From CAWCJL01 sp963795775 (GTDB taxonomy: Bacteria; Acidobacteriota; Terriglobia; Terriglobales; Acidobacteriaceae), in contig CAWCJL010000004.1 of the NCBI GenBank assembly GCA_963795775.1, positions 62,001 to 126,000 of the forward strand: a stretch of DNA of 64,000 nucleotides. The letters are read 5' to 3'. The notes beneath the pieces are model-generated. The model saw nothing but the letters and a program-made list of their open reading frames with translations. It did no database searches and was not told the DNA's origin. This document shows positions 9,401-16,999 of this stretch, in pieces. The position numbers and the translations under genes were made by a program. Each line of letters begins with the position of its first letter. Position 1 is the first letter of the stretch.

Positions 9401-9943
9401 GTCGCTGGTCACGCCGGGCATGAGGGCGACCAGCTCTTCGTAATTGCGGCTTTGGAGCGCAAGCTGGCGGACCTGCGTGCCGGTGATGAGGCCGGTGGCG
9501 GCCGGCGATTGCGTGTCTACCTGCAGCGCGTTGGCCTGCACGCTGACCGTCGCGTTCACGTCACCCACACTGAGCTGCACTTTGATATTGCGCTGGTCGT
9601 TCACGTTCAGCGTGATGTCGTTCTCCTGGAAGCTTTTGAAGCCGGGTGCTTCCACCTTGATGGAGTAGTGGCCGATGGGCAACTGCGGCGCGGAGTATTC
9701 GCCTGAGGCGTTGCTGGTGACCACGCGTTCCTGGGAATTGCGATCGGTGTTGGTGATGGTGACCTGGGCGCCGCGGACGACCGCGCCCGAGGCGTCTGTC
9801 ACCGTACCCAGGATGGTGCCGGTGACCTCCTGCGCCTGGAGCCGCACGGGAGCGAGCGTGCTGGCCACGGGAAGGGCGAGCAGGGCGCCGGAGAGGGCGA
9901 GCCGTAGGGGAAAGCGGACGAGTGGTGCAAGCGGGTTCTTCAT
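6410..9943 (-). CDS. TonB-dependent outer-membrane receptor, Oar-like, with carboxypeptidase-regulatory-like domain
   Basis: Outer-membrane receptor of 1177 aa. The ATG at 9943 is chosen because GGGAG lies seven bases upstream and a normal signal peptide follows (MKNPLAPLVRFPLRLALSG...RLQAQ); the open frame reaches 10018 but that extension lacks signal character. After the signal comes a carboxypeptidase-regulatory-like beta-sandwich (GTVTDASGAVVRGAQVTITN to VEAPGFKSF), a plug domain (NWTVDGADNV, IEEFKVLRGNYNAEYGRSSGG, VNVITRSGTSKFHG) and a long beta-barrel ending in aromatic residues (LGLKYNF). The family is typical of Acidobacteriota and takes up large ligands with TonB energy. It is the first gene after a promoter and LacI-type operator (10027-10077) and leads the glucosaminidase operon, so chito-oligosaccharides are the inferred ligand. 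Confidence 0.93.
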   Translation of the reverse strand: MKNPLAPLVRFPLRLALSGALLALPVASTLAPVRLQAQEVTGTILGTVTDASGAVVRGAQVTITNTDRNSQERVVTSNASGEYSAPQLPIGHYSIKVEAPGFKSFQENDITLNVNDQRNIKVQLSVGDVNATVSVQANALQVDTQSPAATGLITGTQVRQLALQSRNYEELVALMPGVTSDIGDALYAGVSAPSGNTNETAYSLNGSFGTGNNWTVDGADNVDRGGNFTLLNYPSVDAIEEFKVLRGNYNAEYGRSSGGQVNVITRSGTSKFHGGLYEFFRNDVLDANTWVNKHFSSPPVPRTPLRYNDFGGTIGGPLFIPHVYNVNRDKTFFFFSEEVRRVVESSSAQSQVPNLQERGGDPSTGGPTFSSPVCLVPLQTDASGASFCPAGASSNTIPANQINPAAAAYLKDVYSHVPLPQDPIGDILAANASNVFNYRQEIGRIDHTFNSKWSGWARIMNDTIPTIEGGGLFNGNAIPNIATTSTQSPGKNIAASLNTTFSANLLNQLEYAWSYGAVLSTNIGPLGAANSPDVAQAITLPYPQTLDRIPSISFGSSSASFYGFGTYRDYNKNHNVFDNVTWIHGRHSFRFGATYFHYQKSENSGGNNAGTFTFQVTPAAYFGLPGNVNQDANAEWHQEFAYFLLGQSTNFTQLQQDIRAIIDQNEFEAYGQDTFRLRPNLTLNYGLRYSLFRQPTDAQGHATSFDPRQFNPANAAALDDQGFLCTPQTAPCSGGVTPNPNYDPLNGIIIGGKNSPFGTKVASQPTLNFAPRVGFAWDPRGQGKMSIRGGYGIFVESPGVGFVENNVFANPPFVGTTTIFNAPFNNPALGQSAPNNNPPPLGATEPNFRQPYMQDWDLDLQDELPHNVIADLGYYGSKGTHLLGVLDINQPLPGAYVAVTGAPGTINAGNENLINGIRPYVGYAGIDSYEPIFRSNYHSLQASLQKRFGTDSLITVNYTWSKALTDLPYDPNYTVVQDSRNLAAEYSYSRFDQRHTFNADFVYQLPFFADQKGFTGHTLGGWQLSGIVSVNSGHWLDPSLSDGEDPGGVGLNTGIDGNTVRPDQVGNPNLGAPRNANAWFNTNAFAAPAAINPNQTVPGDARKNSILGPGRQNWDLSLMKNIRVYESSAFQFRLESFNTFNHTNFAGIDTNLSNTTFGQVTSAHAPRILQLGLKYNF

Positions 9944-10026
9944 GGTCACTCCCATCAGCGGCGCCGCCGCATGGGGCGGCGCCTCACCTTGACCGGGGCG
10001 CGGCAAGGAATGCCGCATTCCGGCGC

Positions 10027-10042
10027 ATTGAAACGTTTGAAT
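10027..10042. promoter_or_regulatory. LacI-type operator upstream of the TonB receptor operon
   Basis: The sequence ATTGAAACGTTTGAAT has a perfect AAACGTTT core centred on CG, the hallmark of LacI/GalR-family operators. It lies five bases downstream of a predicted -10 element (10048-10053), where a bound repressor would block initiation. Near-identical half-sites recur at 11273-11286, on the other side of the adjacent LacI gene. Assignment to that regulator is inferred from proximity. Confidence 0.72.
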
Positions 10043-10047
10043 AGCAG

Positions 10048-10077
10048 GTGATAATTCTTCGACCGCTCCGCTGTCAA
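10048..10077 (-). promoter_or_regulatory. Sigma70-type promoter of the TonB/GH2/SIS operon
   Basis: On the minus strand a perfect TTGACA (10072-10077) is followed after 18 bases by TATCAC (10048-10053, four of six matches to consensus). The operator at 10027-10042 falls over the expected transcription start, giving a classical repressible layout and about 90 bases of leader before the ATG at 9943. Confidence 0.6.
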
Positions 10078-10086
10078 GAGAAATTT

Positions 10087-11175
10087 TCAGTCGCTCGCTA
10101 TCGGTCCGGTCGAGTCCCGCGCAATCAGTTCCGGAGGCAGCATGGTGCGGACGGGCATGGCTGCCCCGTTGCCCTCGCCCGGCTGCAGGTAGGCGAGCAT
10201 CCAGCGCACCGCGGTCTCGCCCATGTCCTCCAGCGGCTGGCGGATGGTAGTGAGCGCGGGGCTGACCAGGGCGGCCGGCGGCACGCCATCGAAGCCGATC
10301 ACCGAGCAGTGCCGCGGTACCGAGCGGCCGGCCTGGTGCAGGGCGCGCATGGCGCCGAGCGCGGTCAGGTCATCGAAGGCGAGCATGGCGGTGAAATCTG
10401 CCCCGCTTTCCAGCAGCCGTGCCGTCAACTGGCAGCCGCCTTCAAAGCCGGAAAAAGGATCGTTGGAGGCGGTGAGTTGTGTGACCAATGCCGGATCAAT
10501 CGCCAGGCGCTTTTCCCTTGCCAGCTCGCGTATGCCCTGCCAGCGTCGCGTGCTGTCCTGCAACTGGCGGGGCCCGAGGATGAACGCGATGCGGCGGTGC
10601 CCGAGCGCGTACAGGTGCTCCATGGCGGCGTATCCGCCGGCCCGATCGTCCACGATGACGGAACTGATGGGGCTGGTGGAAAGATCGCGGCCCACCACCA
10701 CGGTGGGAATCTTGTTGCGGCCGAATTCAGGGAGCGGCTCGATTTCAGAAAAGAGCCAGTTGGCAACCACGATCAGCCCCTCGACGCGGCGCTCCAGCAG
10801 CATTTCCAGATAGCGCTCGAACTGCTTCCGCTCGTTGTGCGCGTCCATGATGATCGGGAGGTAGCCGGTGGGGTCGAGCCCGCGTTCGATGCCGCGCAGG
10901 ATCAGCGTGCAGATAGGGTCCGAGATATCGAAGATCATCACGCCGATGGTGCTGCTGCGGCGCGAGCGCAGGGAGCGCGCAAAGGCGTCCGGCCGGTAGC
11001 CCATGGTCTGCGCGGTCTTGCGGATGTGCTCCTTGGTGCGCACGGAGACGTGCTGGGATAGCGGCGCATCGTTGAGCACGATGGAGACTGTGGACGCGGA
11101 AAAGCCGGAGGCCCGAGCAACGTCAAGAATGGTGACGTGATTGGAGGTCCGGGGCGTATTAGGCACGGCGCACAC
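10087..11175 (-). CDS. LacI/GalR-family transcriptional regulator
   Basis: DNA-binding repressor of 362 aa, normal length for the family. The N-terminal helix-turn-helix and hinge are clear: VTILDVARASGFSASTVSIV, then MGYRPDAFARSLRS, followed by a periplasmic-binding-protein-like sensor domain (IGVMIFDISDPICTLILRGI through SVIGFDGVPPAALVSPALTT). The start is GTG 11175 or GTG 11166; neither has a strong Shine-Dalgarno sequence. It sits between two matching operators, one before the TonB operon (10027) and one before the divergent glycosidase gene (11273), so it probably represses both until an amino-sugar ligand is present. Ligand identity is inference from the regulated genes. Confidence 0.93.
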   Translation of the reverse strand: MCAVPNTPRTSNHVTILDVARASGFSASTVSIVLNDAPLSQHVSVRTKEHIRKTAQTMGYRPDAFARSLRSRRSSTIGVMIFDISDPICTLILRGIERGLDPTGYLPIIMDAHNERKQFERYLEMLLERRVEGLIVVANWLFSEIEPLPEFGRNKIPTVVVGRDLSTSPISSVIVDDRAGGYAAMEHLYALGHRRIAFILGPRQLQDSTRRWQGIRELAREKRLAIDPALVTQLTASNDPFSGFEGGCQLTARLLESGADFTAMLAFDDLTALGAMRALHQAGRSVPRHCSVIGFDGVPPAALVSPALTTIRQPLEDMGETAVRWMLAYLQPGEGNGAAMPVRTMLPPELIARDSTGPIASD

Positions 11176-11272
11176 TCGCTATCACCGGGGCCTGCGCACA
11201 TGTCCGGAGAGCGGTGGAGATGCGCAAGGCGGTCACGCAGCCCTGGCATGCACACCCGCGCGAAAGCTGGTG

Positions 11273-11286
11273 TTCAAAGGTTTCAA
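11273..11286. promoter_or_regulatory. Second LacI-type operator, upstream of the discoidin glycosidase
   Basis: TTCAAAGGTTTCAA carries the same half-sites (TTCAAA / TTTCAA) as the operator at 10027-10042, with GG instead of CG at the centre. It lies in the divergent region between the LacI gene and the plus-strand glycosidase gene and overlaps the -35 region of the promoter whose -10 is at 11303. Confidence 0.6.
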
Positions 11287-11302
11287 TGCCAAGTTTCTGA
11301 TG

Positions 11303-11308
11303 TATAAG
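11303..11308 (+). promoter_or_regulatory. Candidate -10 element for the discoidin glycosidase gene
   Basis: TATAAG matches five of six consensus positions. Its -35 region would fall in the operator at 11273-11286. Transcription would begin near 11315, which excludes upstream start codons and favours the ATG at 11336. No good -35 sequence is seen. Confidence 0.4.
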
Positions 11309-11335
11309 GGTGCCGTCATTCATTGTGAGTTTGCC

Positions 11336-13615
11336 ATGCATCCCAACCCAGCCTGCCTCCGTTGCTTTCTTGCCAGTGCCGCCCGTTGCCGGCTCGCACG
11401 CCACGCCACGATATTGCCTGACTTGCTCCTCGCCGTCCTGCTCGTTATCGCGCTGGGCACGCCGGCTGCCGTCCGCGCGCAGACGATTCGTGTGGATATT
11501 ACACCGGAGCACGCGCTCAACCGTTTCGATCCTGAAAGCGCGCTGGGGGCGGGCGTGGATCGAATCCCGGTACAAGCCATCGATCATGACCTGACCGCGC
11601 CGGCGCTGCAGCAGGTCTTTGCCGCGGGCTGGCAGCCGGTGACCTATCGGCAGAACACGGAACTGGCGGTGGAGGCCTGGCACTGGAACCCGGAGGGCAC
11701 GTGGAGCGACCCGGCGGGCCGAGGGTACTTTGTGGGCGCGACTACAGCGAAGCAGCCCATTCGCTACTCCTACGGTTACGCATTGCCGCATCGCGGCGTG
11801 ACCCGCAACGACGGCACGGGGAACACCGGATATTCGCGCATGACGGATGGCGACCCGGCGACCTACTGGAAGAGCAATCCGTACCTGACGCAGCACTATA
11901 CGGGGGAAGACGACGCCCGCCATCCGCAGTGGGTGATTGTGGATCTGCAGACCACGCAACTGGTGGACAGCCTGCGCATCGACTGGGGCGCCCCGTACGC
12001 CACACGGTACCTGGTGCAGTACTGGACGGGCCTTGACCCCATCCACCAGCCCACGCGCGGTACATGGGTCACCTTCCCGGGCGCGGAAATTCAGGATGGG
12101 AAAGGCGCTGAAGCGCGCATAAGGCTCAGCCCGGCGCCGCTGCCTGTGCGCTTTCTGCGCATCCTGATGACCGCCTCGTCCAACACCTGCGACGACCATG
12201 AAGCCGGCAACGCGCACAGCGACCCTCGCAACTGCGTCGGCTACGCCATCCGTGAACTGTATCTCGGCACTACTTCAGAACACGGCGAGTTTCACGACCT
12301 CCTGCGCCACACGGCGGACCAGGAGCAGACCGCGACCTACTGCTCTTCCGTGGACCCCTGGCACACGCCGGAGAGCTTCCGCAACGAGAAGGAGGCGCAG
12401 GTCGGCTTCGACCTCTTCTTTGGCAGCGGCGTCACGCGGGGGCTGCCGGCGATGATGCCGATTGCCATGCTTTATGACACGCCAGAAAATGCCGCTGCGG
12501 AGATCCGCTATCTCGAAGGGCACAATTACCCGATTTCGTTTGTCGAGATGGGTGAGGAGGCCGACGGTCAATACATGCTGCCCGAAGATTACGGCGCACT
12601 TTATCTGCAATATGCCACTGCGCTGCGCGCTGTCGACCCGCACCTGAAGCTCGGGGGCCCTTCGTTCCAGGGCGTAAACCAGGACATTGAAGTCTGGCCG
12701 GATGCCAACGGCAAAACCTCCTGGCTAGGCCGCTTTCTGGATTACCTGAAGGAGCACGGCCGCACAGCGGATCTGCAATTCTTTTCCTTCGAGCACTACC
12801 CGTATGAGCCGTGCAAGATCAACTGGAGCAGCCTGTACGAAGAGCCGGAGCTGGTGAGCCACATCATGCAGGTGTGGCGCACGGATGGCGTGCCCGCCAC
12901 ACTGCCGGTCTTCATCACCGAGTCCAACCTTTCCTCGTCCACCAGCGAGACCTACATGGACATTTTCGGCGGCCTATGGCTGGCGGATTACATCGGCTCC
13001 TTCCTGAGCAGCGGCGGCGATGCGGTGTACTACTTCCACGACCTGCCGCTGCGCTGGGAGCGCGGTTGCAACGACTCCGCCGGGACCTTCGGCATGTTCG
13101 CGGTGGATGCGAATTACCAGATCACGCAACGCCTTTCGCAGTTCTACGCCAGCCAGATGATCAACCACGAATGGCTCGAGCCGCGCGGTGCGCACCGCAT
13201 GTTCCCGGCGAAGGCCGACGTGGACGATGGTGCGGGACATGCGCTGGTAACCGCGTATGCGGTCGAGCGGCCGGACGGGACGTGGTCGATTCTGGCGGTC
13301 AACAAAGATCAGCACCTCCCACATCGACTGCGGCTGGTTTTTGAGGAGGCGGACGGCCAACCGGCGGGCAGGCTCCAGGGGCGAGTACACCAGGCGATCT
13401 TTGGCCCGCAGCAATATAAGTGGCGTGCGACCAGCAACGACTTCAACGCGCATGCGCCAAAGGCAGAGGACAGCGCCGCCAAACCGGAGACCCCCGGCCA
13501 CGCCGACCCGGACGGGCCTATCCAGAGCACGGAGGTCGAGGCAGACGCGCAGACGCAATTCGAGTTGCCGGCGGCATCGGTCGTGGTGCTGCGGGGAACG
13601 CTGCGGCGCCCCTAG
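11336..13615 (+). CDS. Secreted discoidin-domain protein with clan GH-A-like glycosidase barrel
   Basis: Exported protein of 759 aa from the ATG at 11336; the frame is open back to 11141, but the promoter element and signal peptide (LLLAVLLVIALGTPAAVRAQ) favour 11336. An F5/8 type C (discoidin) carbohydrate-binding-like domain spans roughly residues 140-310 (SRMTDGDPATYWKSNPYL, PQWVIVDLQTTQLVDSLRID). A TIM-barrel region follows with two candidate catalytic glutamates: FVEMGEEADGQY (E407/E408, acid/base) and VFITESNLSS (E529, nucleophile), about 121 residues apart as in clan GH-A enzymes. I do not recognise the exact GH family; GH39/GH30-like architecture is a guess. A C-terminal beta domain follows. 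It is divergent from the LacI gene and shares its operator, so its substrate probably relates to amino-sugar polymers. Confidence 0.8.
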   Translation: MHPNPACLRCFLASAARCRLARHATILPDLLLAVLLVIALGTPAAVRAQTIRVDITPEHALNRFDPESALGAGVDRIPVQAIDHDLTAPALQQVFAAGWQPVTYRQNTELAVEAWHWNPEGTWSDPAGRGYFVGATTAKQPIRYSYGYALPHRGVTRNDGTGNTGYSRMTDGDPATYWKSNPYLTQHYTGEDDARHPQWVIVDLQTTQLVDSLRIDWGAPYATRYLVQYWTGLDPIHQPTRGTWVTFPGAEIQDGKGAEARIRLSPAPLPVRFLRILMTASSNTCDDHEAGNAHSDPRNCVGYAIRELYLGTTSEHGEFHDLLRHTADQEQTATYCSSVDPWHTPESFRNEKEAQVGFDLFFGSGVTRGLPAMMPIAMLYDTPENAAAEIRYLEGHNYPISFVEMGEEADGQYMLPEDYGALYLQYATALRAVDPHLKLGGPSFQGVNQDIEVWPDANGKTSWLGRFLDYLKEHGRTADLQFFSFEHYPYEPCKINWSSLYEEPELVSHIMQVWRTDGVPATLPVFITESNLSSSTSETYMDIFGGLWLADYIGSFLSSGGDAVYYFHDLPLRWERGCNDSAGTFGMFAVDANYQITQRLSQFYASQMINHEWLEPRGAHRMFPAKADVDDGAGHALVTAYAVERPDGTWSILAVNKDQHLPHRLRLVFEEADGQPAGRLQGRVHQAIFGPQQYKWRATSNDFNAHAPKAEDSAAKPETPGHADPDGPIQSTEVEADAQTQFELPAASVVVLRGTLRRP

Positions 13616-13765
13616 AGGGCGGGCGAACACGCAGGCGCGTGAGGGTGGGCGCTTCCTTCACACTGCGTTGCAGGCGCGAATGTATACTCCACACGTTCCC
13701 CCCGGAGTGGGCCGGGCCCCGTGCTGCTATCCCGCCCAGCAGCAACATCCTGAGGAGGCGTTCTC

Positions 13766-14527
13766 ATGCAAAGTCGCATTGTTGGCACCACCATGCCGGT
13801 GCTGGAGTTTATGCTCCAGCCGAACGAAGCAGTGATATCAGAAGCTGGTGAACTTTCCTGGATGAGCAGTTCCATCCAGATGACCACACACACGCAGATG
13901 GGCGGAGGCGGCGGCTTCTTCGGCGCGCTGAAGCGTGTGGCCGGCGGCGGAACGCTATTCATGACGGAGTATCGCGCGTATGGGGCAGCCGGCGAGGTGG
14001 CCTTTGCCACCAAGGTGCCGGGGCACATTCTGCCGGTAGAGATCAGTGGCGGTCACGAATACCTGATTCACCGTCATGGCTTTCTGTGCTCCACGTCGGA
14101 TGTGCAGATCGGCGTGGGCTTTCAGCAGTCGCTCGGCGCCGGCATTTTCGGCGGAGATGGCTTTCTGCTGCAAAGGCTCAGCGGCGTGGGCACGGCGTGG
14201 CTGGAGCTTTCGGGCGAGGTGCTGATGAAGGAACTGCAGCCCGGAGAGACGCTGCGTGTGCACCCTGGGCACGTGGGCGCGTTCCAGGGTACGGTTTCCT
14301 TTCAGATCACGCGTGTACCGGGGATCCGCAACATGATCTTCGGCGGCGACGGCATCTTCCTGGCGGCGCTGACCGGACCGGGCAAGGTATGGCTGCAGAC
14401 GCTGCCACTGGCGCGGCTGGCGCACGCGCTACAGGAGTACCTGCCCAAGCAAGGCCGCGCTACGGAGGCGACCGAGGCGGGCGTGGTGGGCGGCATTGTG
14501 AGCGATATTTTCCGAGGGATGAAGTAG
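13766..14527 (+). CDS. AIM24 / TIGR00266 family protein
   Basis: Predicted cytoplasmic protein of 253 aa of the AIM24 (DUF124, TIGR00266) family, a double-psi-like beta-rich fold of unknown biochemical role. Family marks are the start MPVLEFMLQPNEAVISEAGELSW, the glycine-rich GGGGGFFGALKRVAGGGTLF, the AYGAAGEVAFATKVPGHILP segment and the C-terminal GPGKVWLQTLPLARLA motif. The start is fixed by GAGGAGG seven bases before the ATG. A TATACT hexamer at 13683-13688 could be its -10. It stands alone between the glycosidase and hexosaminidase genes with no evident functional link. Family assignment is firm, function is unknown. Confidence 0.92.
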   Translation: MQSRIVGTTMPVLEFMLQPNEAVISEAGELSWMSSSIQMTTHTQMGGGGGFFGALKRVAGGGTLFMTEYRAYGAAGEVAFATKVPGHILPVEISGGHEYLIHRHGFLCSTSDVQIGVGFQQSLGAGIFGGDGFLLQRLSGVGTAWLELSGEVLMKELQPGETLRVHPGHVGAFQGTVSFQITRVPGIRNMIFGGDGIFLAALTGPGKVWLQTLPLARLAHALQEYLPKQGRATEATEAGVVGGIVSDIFRGMK

Positions 14528-14555
14528 CCGAGATAACGGTGGCGGGGGAGAAGCA

Positions 14556-14759
14556 GATCCCTCGGCTGCGCTCGGGATGACACGTCAGGGGCGCGCGGGA
14601 TCACGCGTGTGGGGCTCTCGGAATGACACGTGTCAGGCGCTCGGATGCCAGGACCAGGGGCACAGCAGGACGAAGCGCCAAGCGGCCGGTGACACATGTT
14701 ACGGGCGCTCGGATGACAGTGTCAGGGAACCGGGTGGGCCGCTTTGCAGCGAAGCGGCC
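14556..14759. repeat. REP-like intergenic repeats and hairpin
   Basis: This non-coding stretch contains imperfect repeats of a GCTCGGGATGACA-type unit: at 14570 (CTCGGGATGACACGTCAGG), 14614 (CTCGGAATGACACGTGTCAGG-like), 14690 (GGTGACACATGTTACGG) and 14708 (GCTCGGATGACAGTGTCAGG). It ends in a perfect eight-base stem, GGCCGCTT/AAGCGGCC (14737-14759), with no T-run. Such units are common between genes in Acidobacteriota; function unknown. Confidence 0.6.
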
Positions 14760-14820
14760 GCAGTCCACCAAGACAATCCGGTATGATCGGCGGGTGCTTT
14801 TTTAGCGCTCGCCCTTGCCA

Positions 14821-16884
14821 ATGAAATCGACCCTGCGCACCATGCTCGCCGCTTCCCTCCTCCTGGCATTTGGAAATCAGCTTTCCAGTGCCGCTGCATC
14901 CCCGGAAAAGCTCTCGCTCATGCCGCTGCCGAGTTCAGCGCAGACCGGCACAGGCGCGTTCCCACTCTCGCCGGACTTCCACGCTGCGTATGCCGGCTTC
15001 CATGATAAGCGGCTGGATGCAGGACTGGCACGCATGCTGGCGAGCCTGCAGTTCGACTCCGGCATTCCGCTGGCGCGCACTGCACAGGAGAACGCCAGCG
15101 GCGCCGGGCTGCTGATTACGGTGGCGGGGCCGGGGCAGCCGGTCCAAGGCCCTTCCGAGAATGAGAGCTACGACCTGAGCGTGACCGCGCAGCAGGTTAG
15201 GCTGAATGCGGCGACCGTCGTGGGCGCGCTGCATGGCATGGAAACGCTGCTGCAGCTTGTGGAGTGTTCGCAGAACGGATGTGTGCTGCCGGCGGTTACG
15301 ATTCATGACACTCCGCGCTTTCCCTGGCGTGGCCTGATGATCGATTGCAGCCGACACTTCGAGCCGATCGCGGTGATCAAGCGCACGCTCGATGGTATGG
15401 CAGTGGTCAAGCTGAACGTCTTTCACTGGCACCTGAGCGACGACCAGGGGTTCCGCGCAGAGAGCAAGCGCTTTCCCAAGCTGACCGGCATGGGCTCCGG
15501 CGGTGAGTTCTATACCCAGGACGAGATGCGTGATGTGGTGAGCTACGCGCGGGCGCGCGGCATCCGCGTGGTACCGGAGTTCGACATTCCGGGCCACGCC
15601 ACAAGCTGGCTGGTGGGCTATCCGGAGCTGGGCAGCGCGCCGGGACCGTACCATCTCGAGACCGTGTTCGGCATTCACAATGCCGTGCTCGATCCCACGC
15701 GCGAAAGCACGTACAAGTTCCTTGACGCGCTGGTGGGCGAGATGGCGGCCATCTTCCCCGATCCCTACATGCACATCGGCGGCGATGAGAACAACGGCAA
15801 TGATTGGCGTCAGAATGCACATATCAGCGCCTTTATGCAGCAGAAGGGGATGAAGGACACGGCGGCGCTCCAGGCCTACTTCAACCAGCGACTCCTGCCG
15901 ATTCTGCAGAAGCATGGGAAGAAAATGATCGGCTGGGATGAGGTGCTCACGCCCGGCCTGCCCAAGGATGTTGTGGTGCAGTCCTGGCGCGGCGAGGCGT
16001 CGCTGGCGCAGGGAGCGGCGCAGGGCTACCAGGGCATTCTGTCGGCGCCCTACTACCTGGACGCGATGAAGAGCTCGGAAGCCAACTATCTTGCCGACCC
16101 GGTGCCGGCGGACTCGCCGATGACGCCAGAGCAGCGGTCGCTCATACTGGGTGGCGAAGTGTGCATGTGGGCCGAGCAGCTCAACTCGCGCACCATTGAC
16201 TCGCGCATCTGGCCGCGCACGGCGGCGGTTGCGGAACGGCTGTGGTCGCCGGCGGATAAGCGCGATGTGGCCGACATGTACCGCCGGCTGGAAACCACCT
16301 CGCTGCGCCTCGAAGAGGTGGGCCTGACGCATATCTCCGGCCCGGCGGCAATGCGGCGCAGCCTGGCCGGCTCGCTGCACCCGGTGGCGCTCGATCTGTT
16401 TGCTTCCGTGCTCGAGCCGGTCAGCTTCTCGGACCGCTACCAGGGCCAGCACACCAGCGCGCTGACGCCGCTGGATCGGCTGGTGGACGCGGTGGTGCCC
16501 GATCCGCCGTCGCGGCATGCGATCCAGGCTGAGGTGAACGCTGTGACTTCTCACTCTCCGGAGGCGGCGCTGAGCACGGAGGTGTTGCAGGAACGGTTTC
16601 GGGCCTGGCAGAATGCGGTGCCGGAGCTCAGTGCGCTGACCAGCGGATCGCCGCGCATGAACGATGCGACGCCGCGCGTGACCCAGCTTGGGCAGCTCGC
16701 CGGCATCGGTCTGGAGGCCTTGGCATTTTTGCGGAGCGGTGAGCGGCCGCCGGACGGGTGGGAAGCGGCGCAATTGCAGACCATCACGGCAGCGGAGAAG
16801 CCGATCGCGCTGGTGCGCTTCACGTTTCTGCCCGCGCTGCGCGAGTTGGTTTCGGCGGCAGCGGGCGGGACGACGGCGCATTGA
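14821..16884 (+). CDS. GH20 beta-N-acetylhexosaminidase, secreted
   Basis: Exported hexosaminidase of 687 aa. The ATG at 14821 is preferred over the upstream in-frame TTG at 14815; it begins a typical signal peptide (MKSTLRTMLAASLLLAFGNQ...SSAAA). An N-terminal GH20b domain is followed by the catalytic barrel: FHWHLSDDQGFR, VVPEFDIPGHATSW, and HIGGDENNGNDW with the Asp-Glu catalytic pair at residues 322-323 (polarising Asp and acid/base Glu of substrate-assisted catalysis), then WRGEASLAQ and WPRTAAVAERLWSP. It removes terminal GlcNAc or GalNAc residues. A TATGAT hexamer at 14782-14787 may be its -10. It complements the minus-strand deacetylase/exo-glucosaminidase operon but is transcribed separately and has no matching operator. 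Confidence 0.95.
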   Translation: MKSTLRTMLAASLLLAFGNQLSSAAASPEKLSLMPLPSSAQTGTGAFPLSPDFHAAYAGFHDKRLDAGLARMLASLQFDSGIPLARTAQENASGAGLLITVAGPGQPVQGPSENESYDLSVTAQQVRLNAATVVGALHGMETLLQLVECSQNGCVLPAVTIHDTPRFPWRGLMIDCSRHFEPIAVIKRTLDGMAVVKLNVFHWHLSDDQGFRAESKRFPKLTGMGSGGEFYTQDEMRDVVSYARARGIRVVPEFDIPGHATSWLVGYPELGSAPGPYHLETVFGIHNAVLDPTRESTYKFLDALVGEMAAIFPDPYMHIGGDENNGNDWRQNAHISAFMQQKGMKDTAALQAYFNQRLLPILQKHGKKMIGWDEVLTPGLPKDVVVQSWRGEASLAQGAAQGYQGILSAPYYLDAMKSSEANYLADPVPADSPMTPEQRSLILGGEVCMWAEQLNSRTIDSRIWPRTAAVAERLWSPADKRDVADMYRRLETTSLRLEEVGLTHISGPAAMRRSLAGSLHPVALDLFASVLEPVSFSDRYQGQHTSALTPLDRLVDAVVPDPPSRHAIQAEVNAVTSHSPEAALSTEVLQERFRAWQNAVPELSALTSGSPRMNDATPRVTQLGQLAGIGLEALAFLRSGERPPDGWEAAQLQTITAAEKPIALVRFTFLPALRELVSAAAGGTTAH

Positions 16885-16961
16885 TAGCGGGCTCACGAGC
16901 CATGCAGTTCTGACGGGGATCGAGAAGCCGGGTACGGCTGGTGCTGCGCGGTGAAGGTGAC

Positions 16962-16999
16962 GTTCCGCTCATGTGGGCGTAGGCTCATAACAGCGGAAC
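16962..16999. repeat. Inverted repeat after the hexosaminidase gene
   Basis: GTTCCGCT at 16962-16969 is repeated inverted as AGCGGAAC at 16992-16999, with a 22-base gap. There is no T-run directly after it, so a simple intrinsic terminator is doubtful; it may be a protein-binding site or a leader hairpin for the small gene at 17087. Nothing else is recognisable between 16885 and 17086. Confidence 0.45.

Noticed and set aside
6608..9706. Long plus-strand open frames (554 and 428 codons) opposite the first TonB receptor
   Set aside because: Arg/Val/Gly-rich antisense shadows of the receptor; no recognisable domain.
14935..16896. A 653-codon minus-strand frame opposite the GH20 gene
   Set aside because: Antisense shadow, rich in Arg/His, incompatible with the convincing GH20 catalytic motifs on the plus strand.
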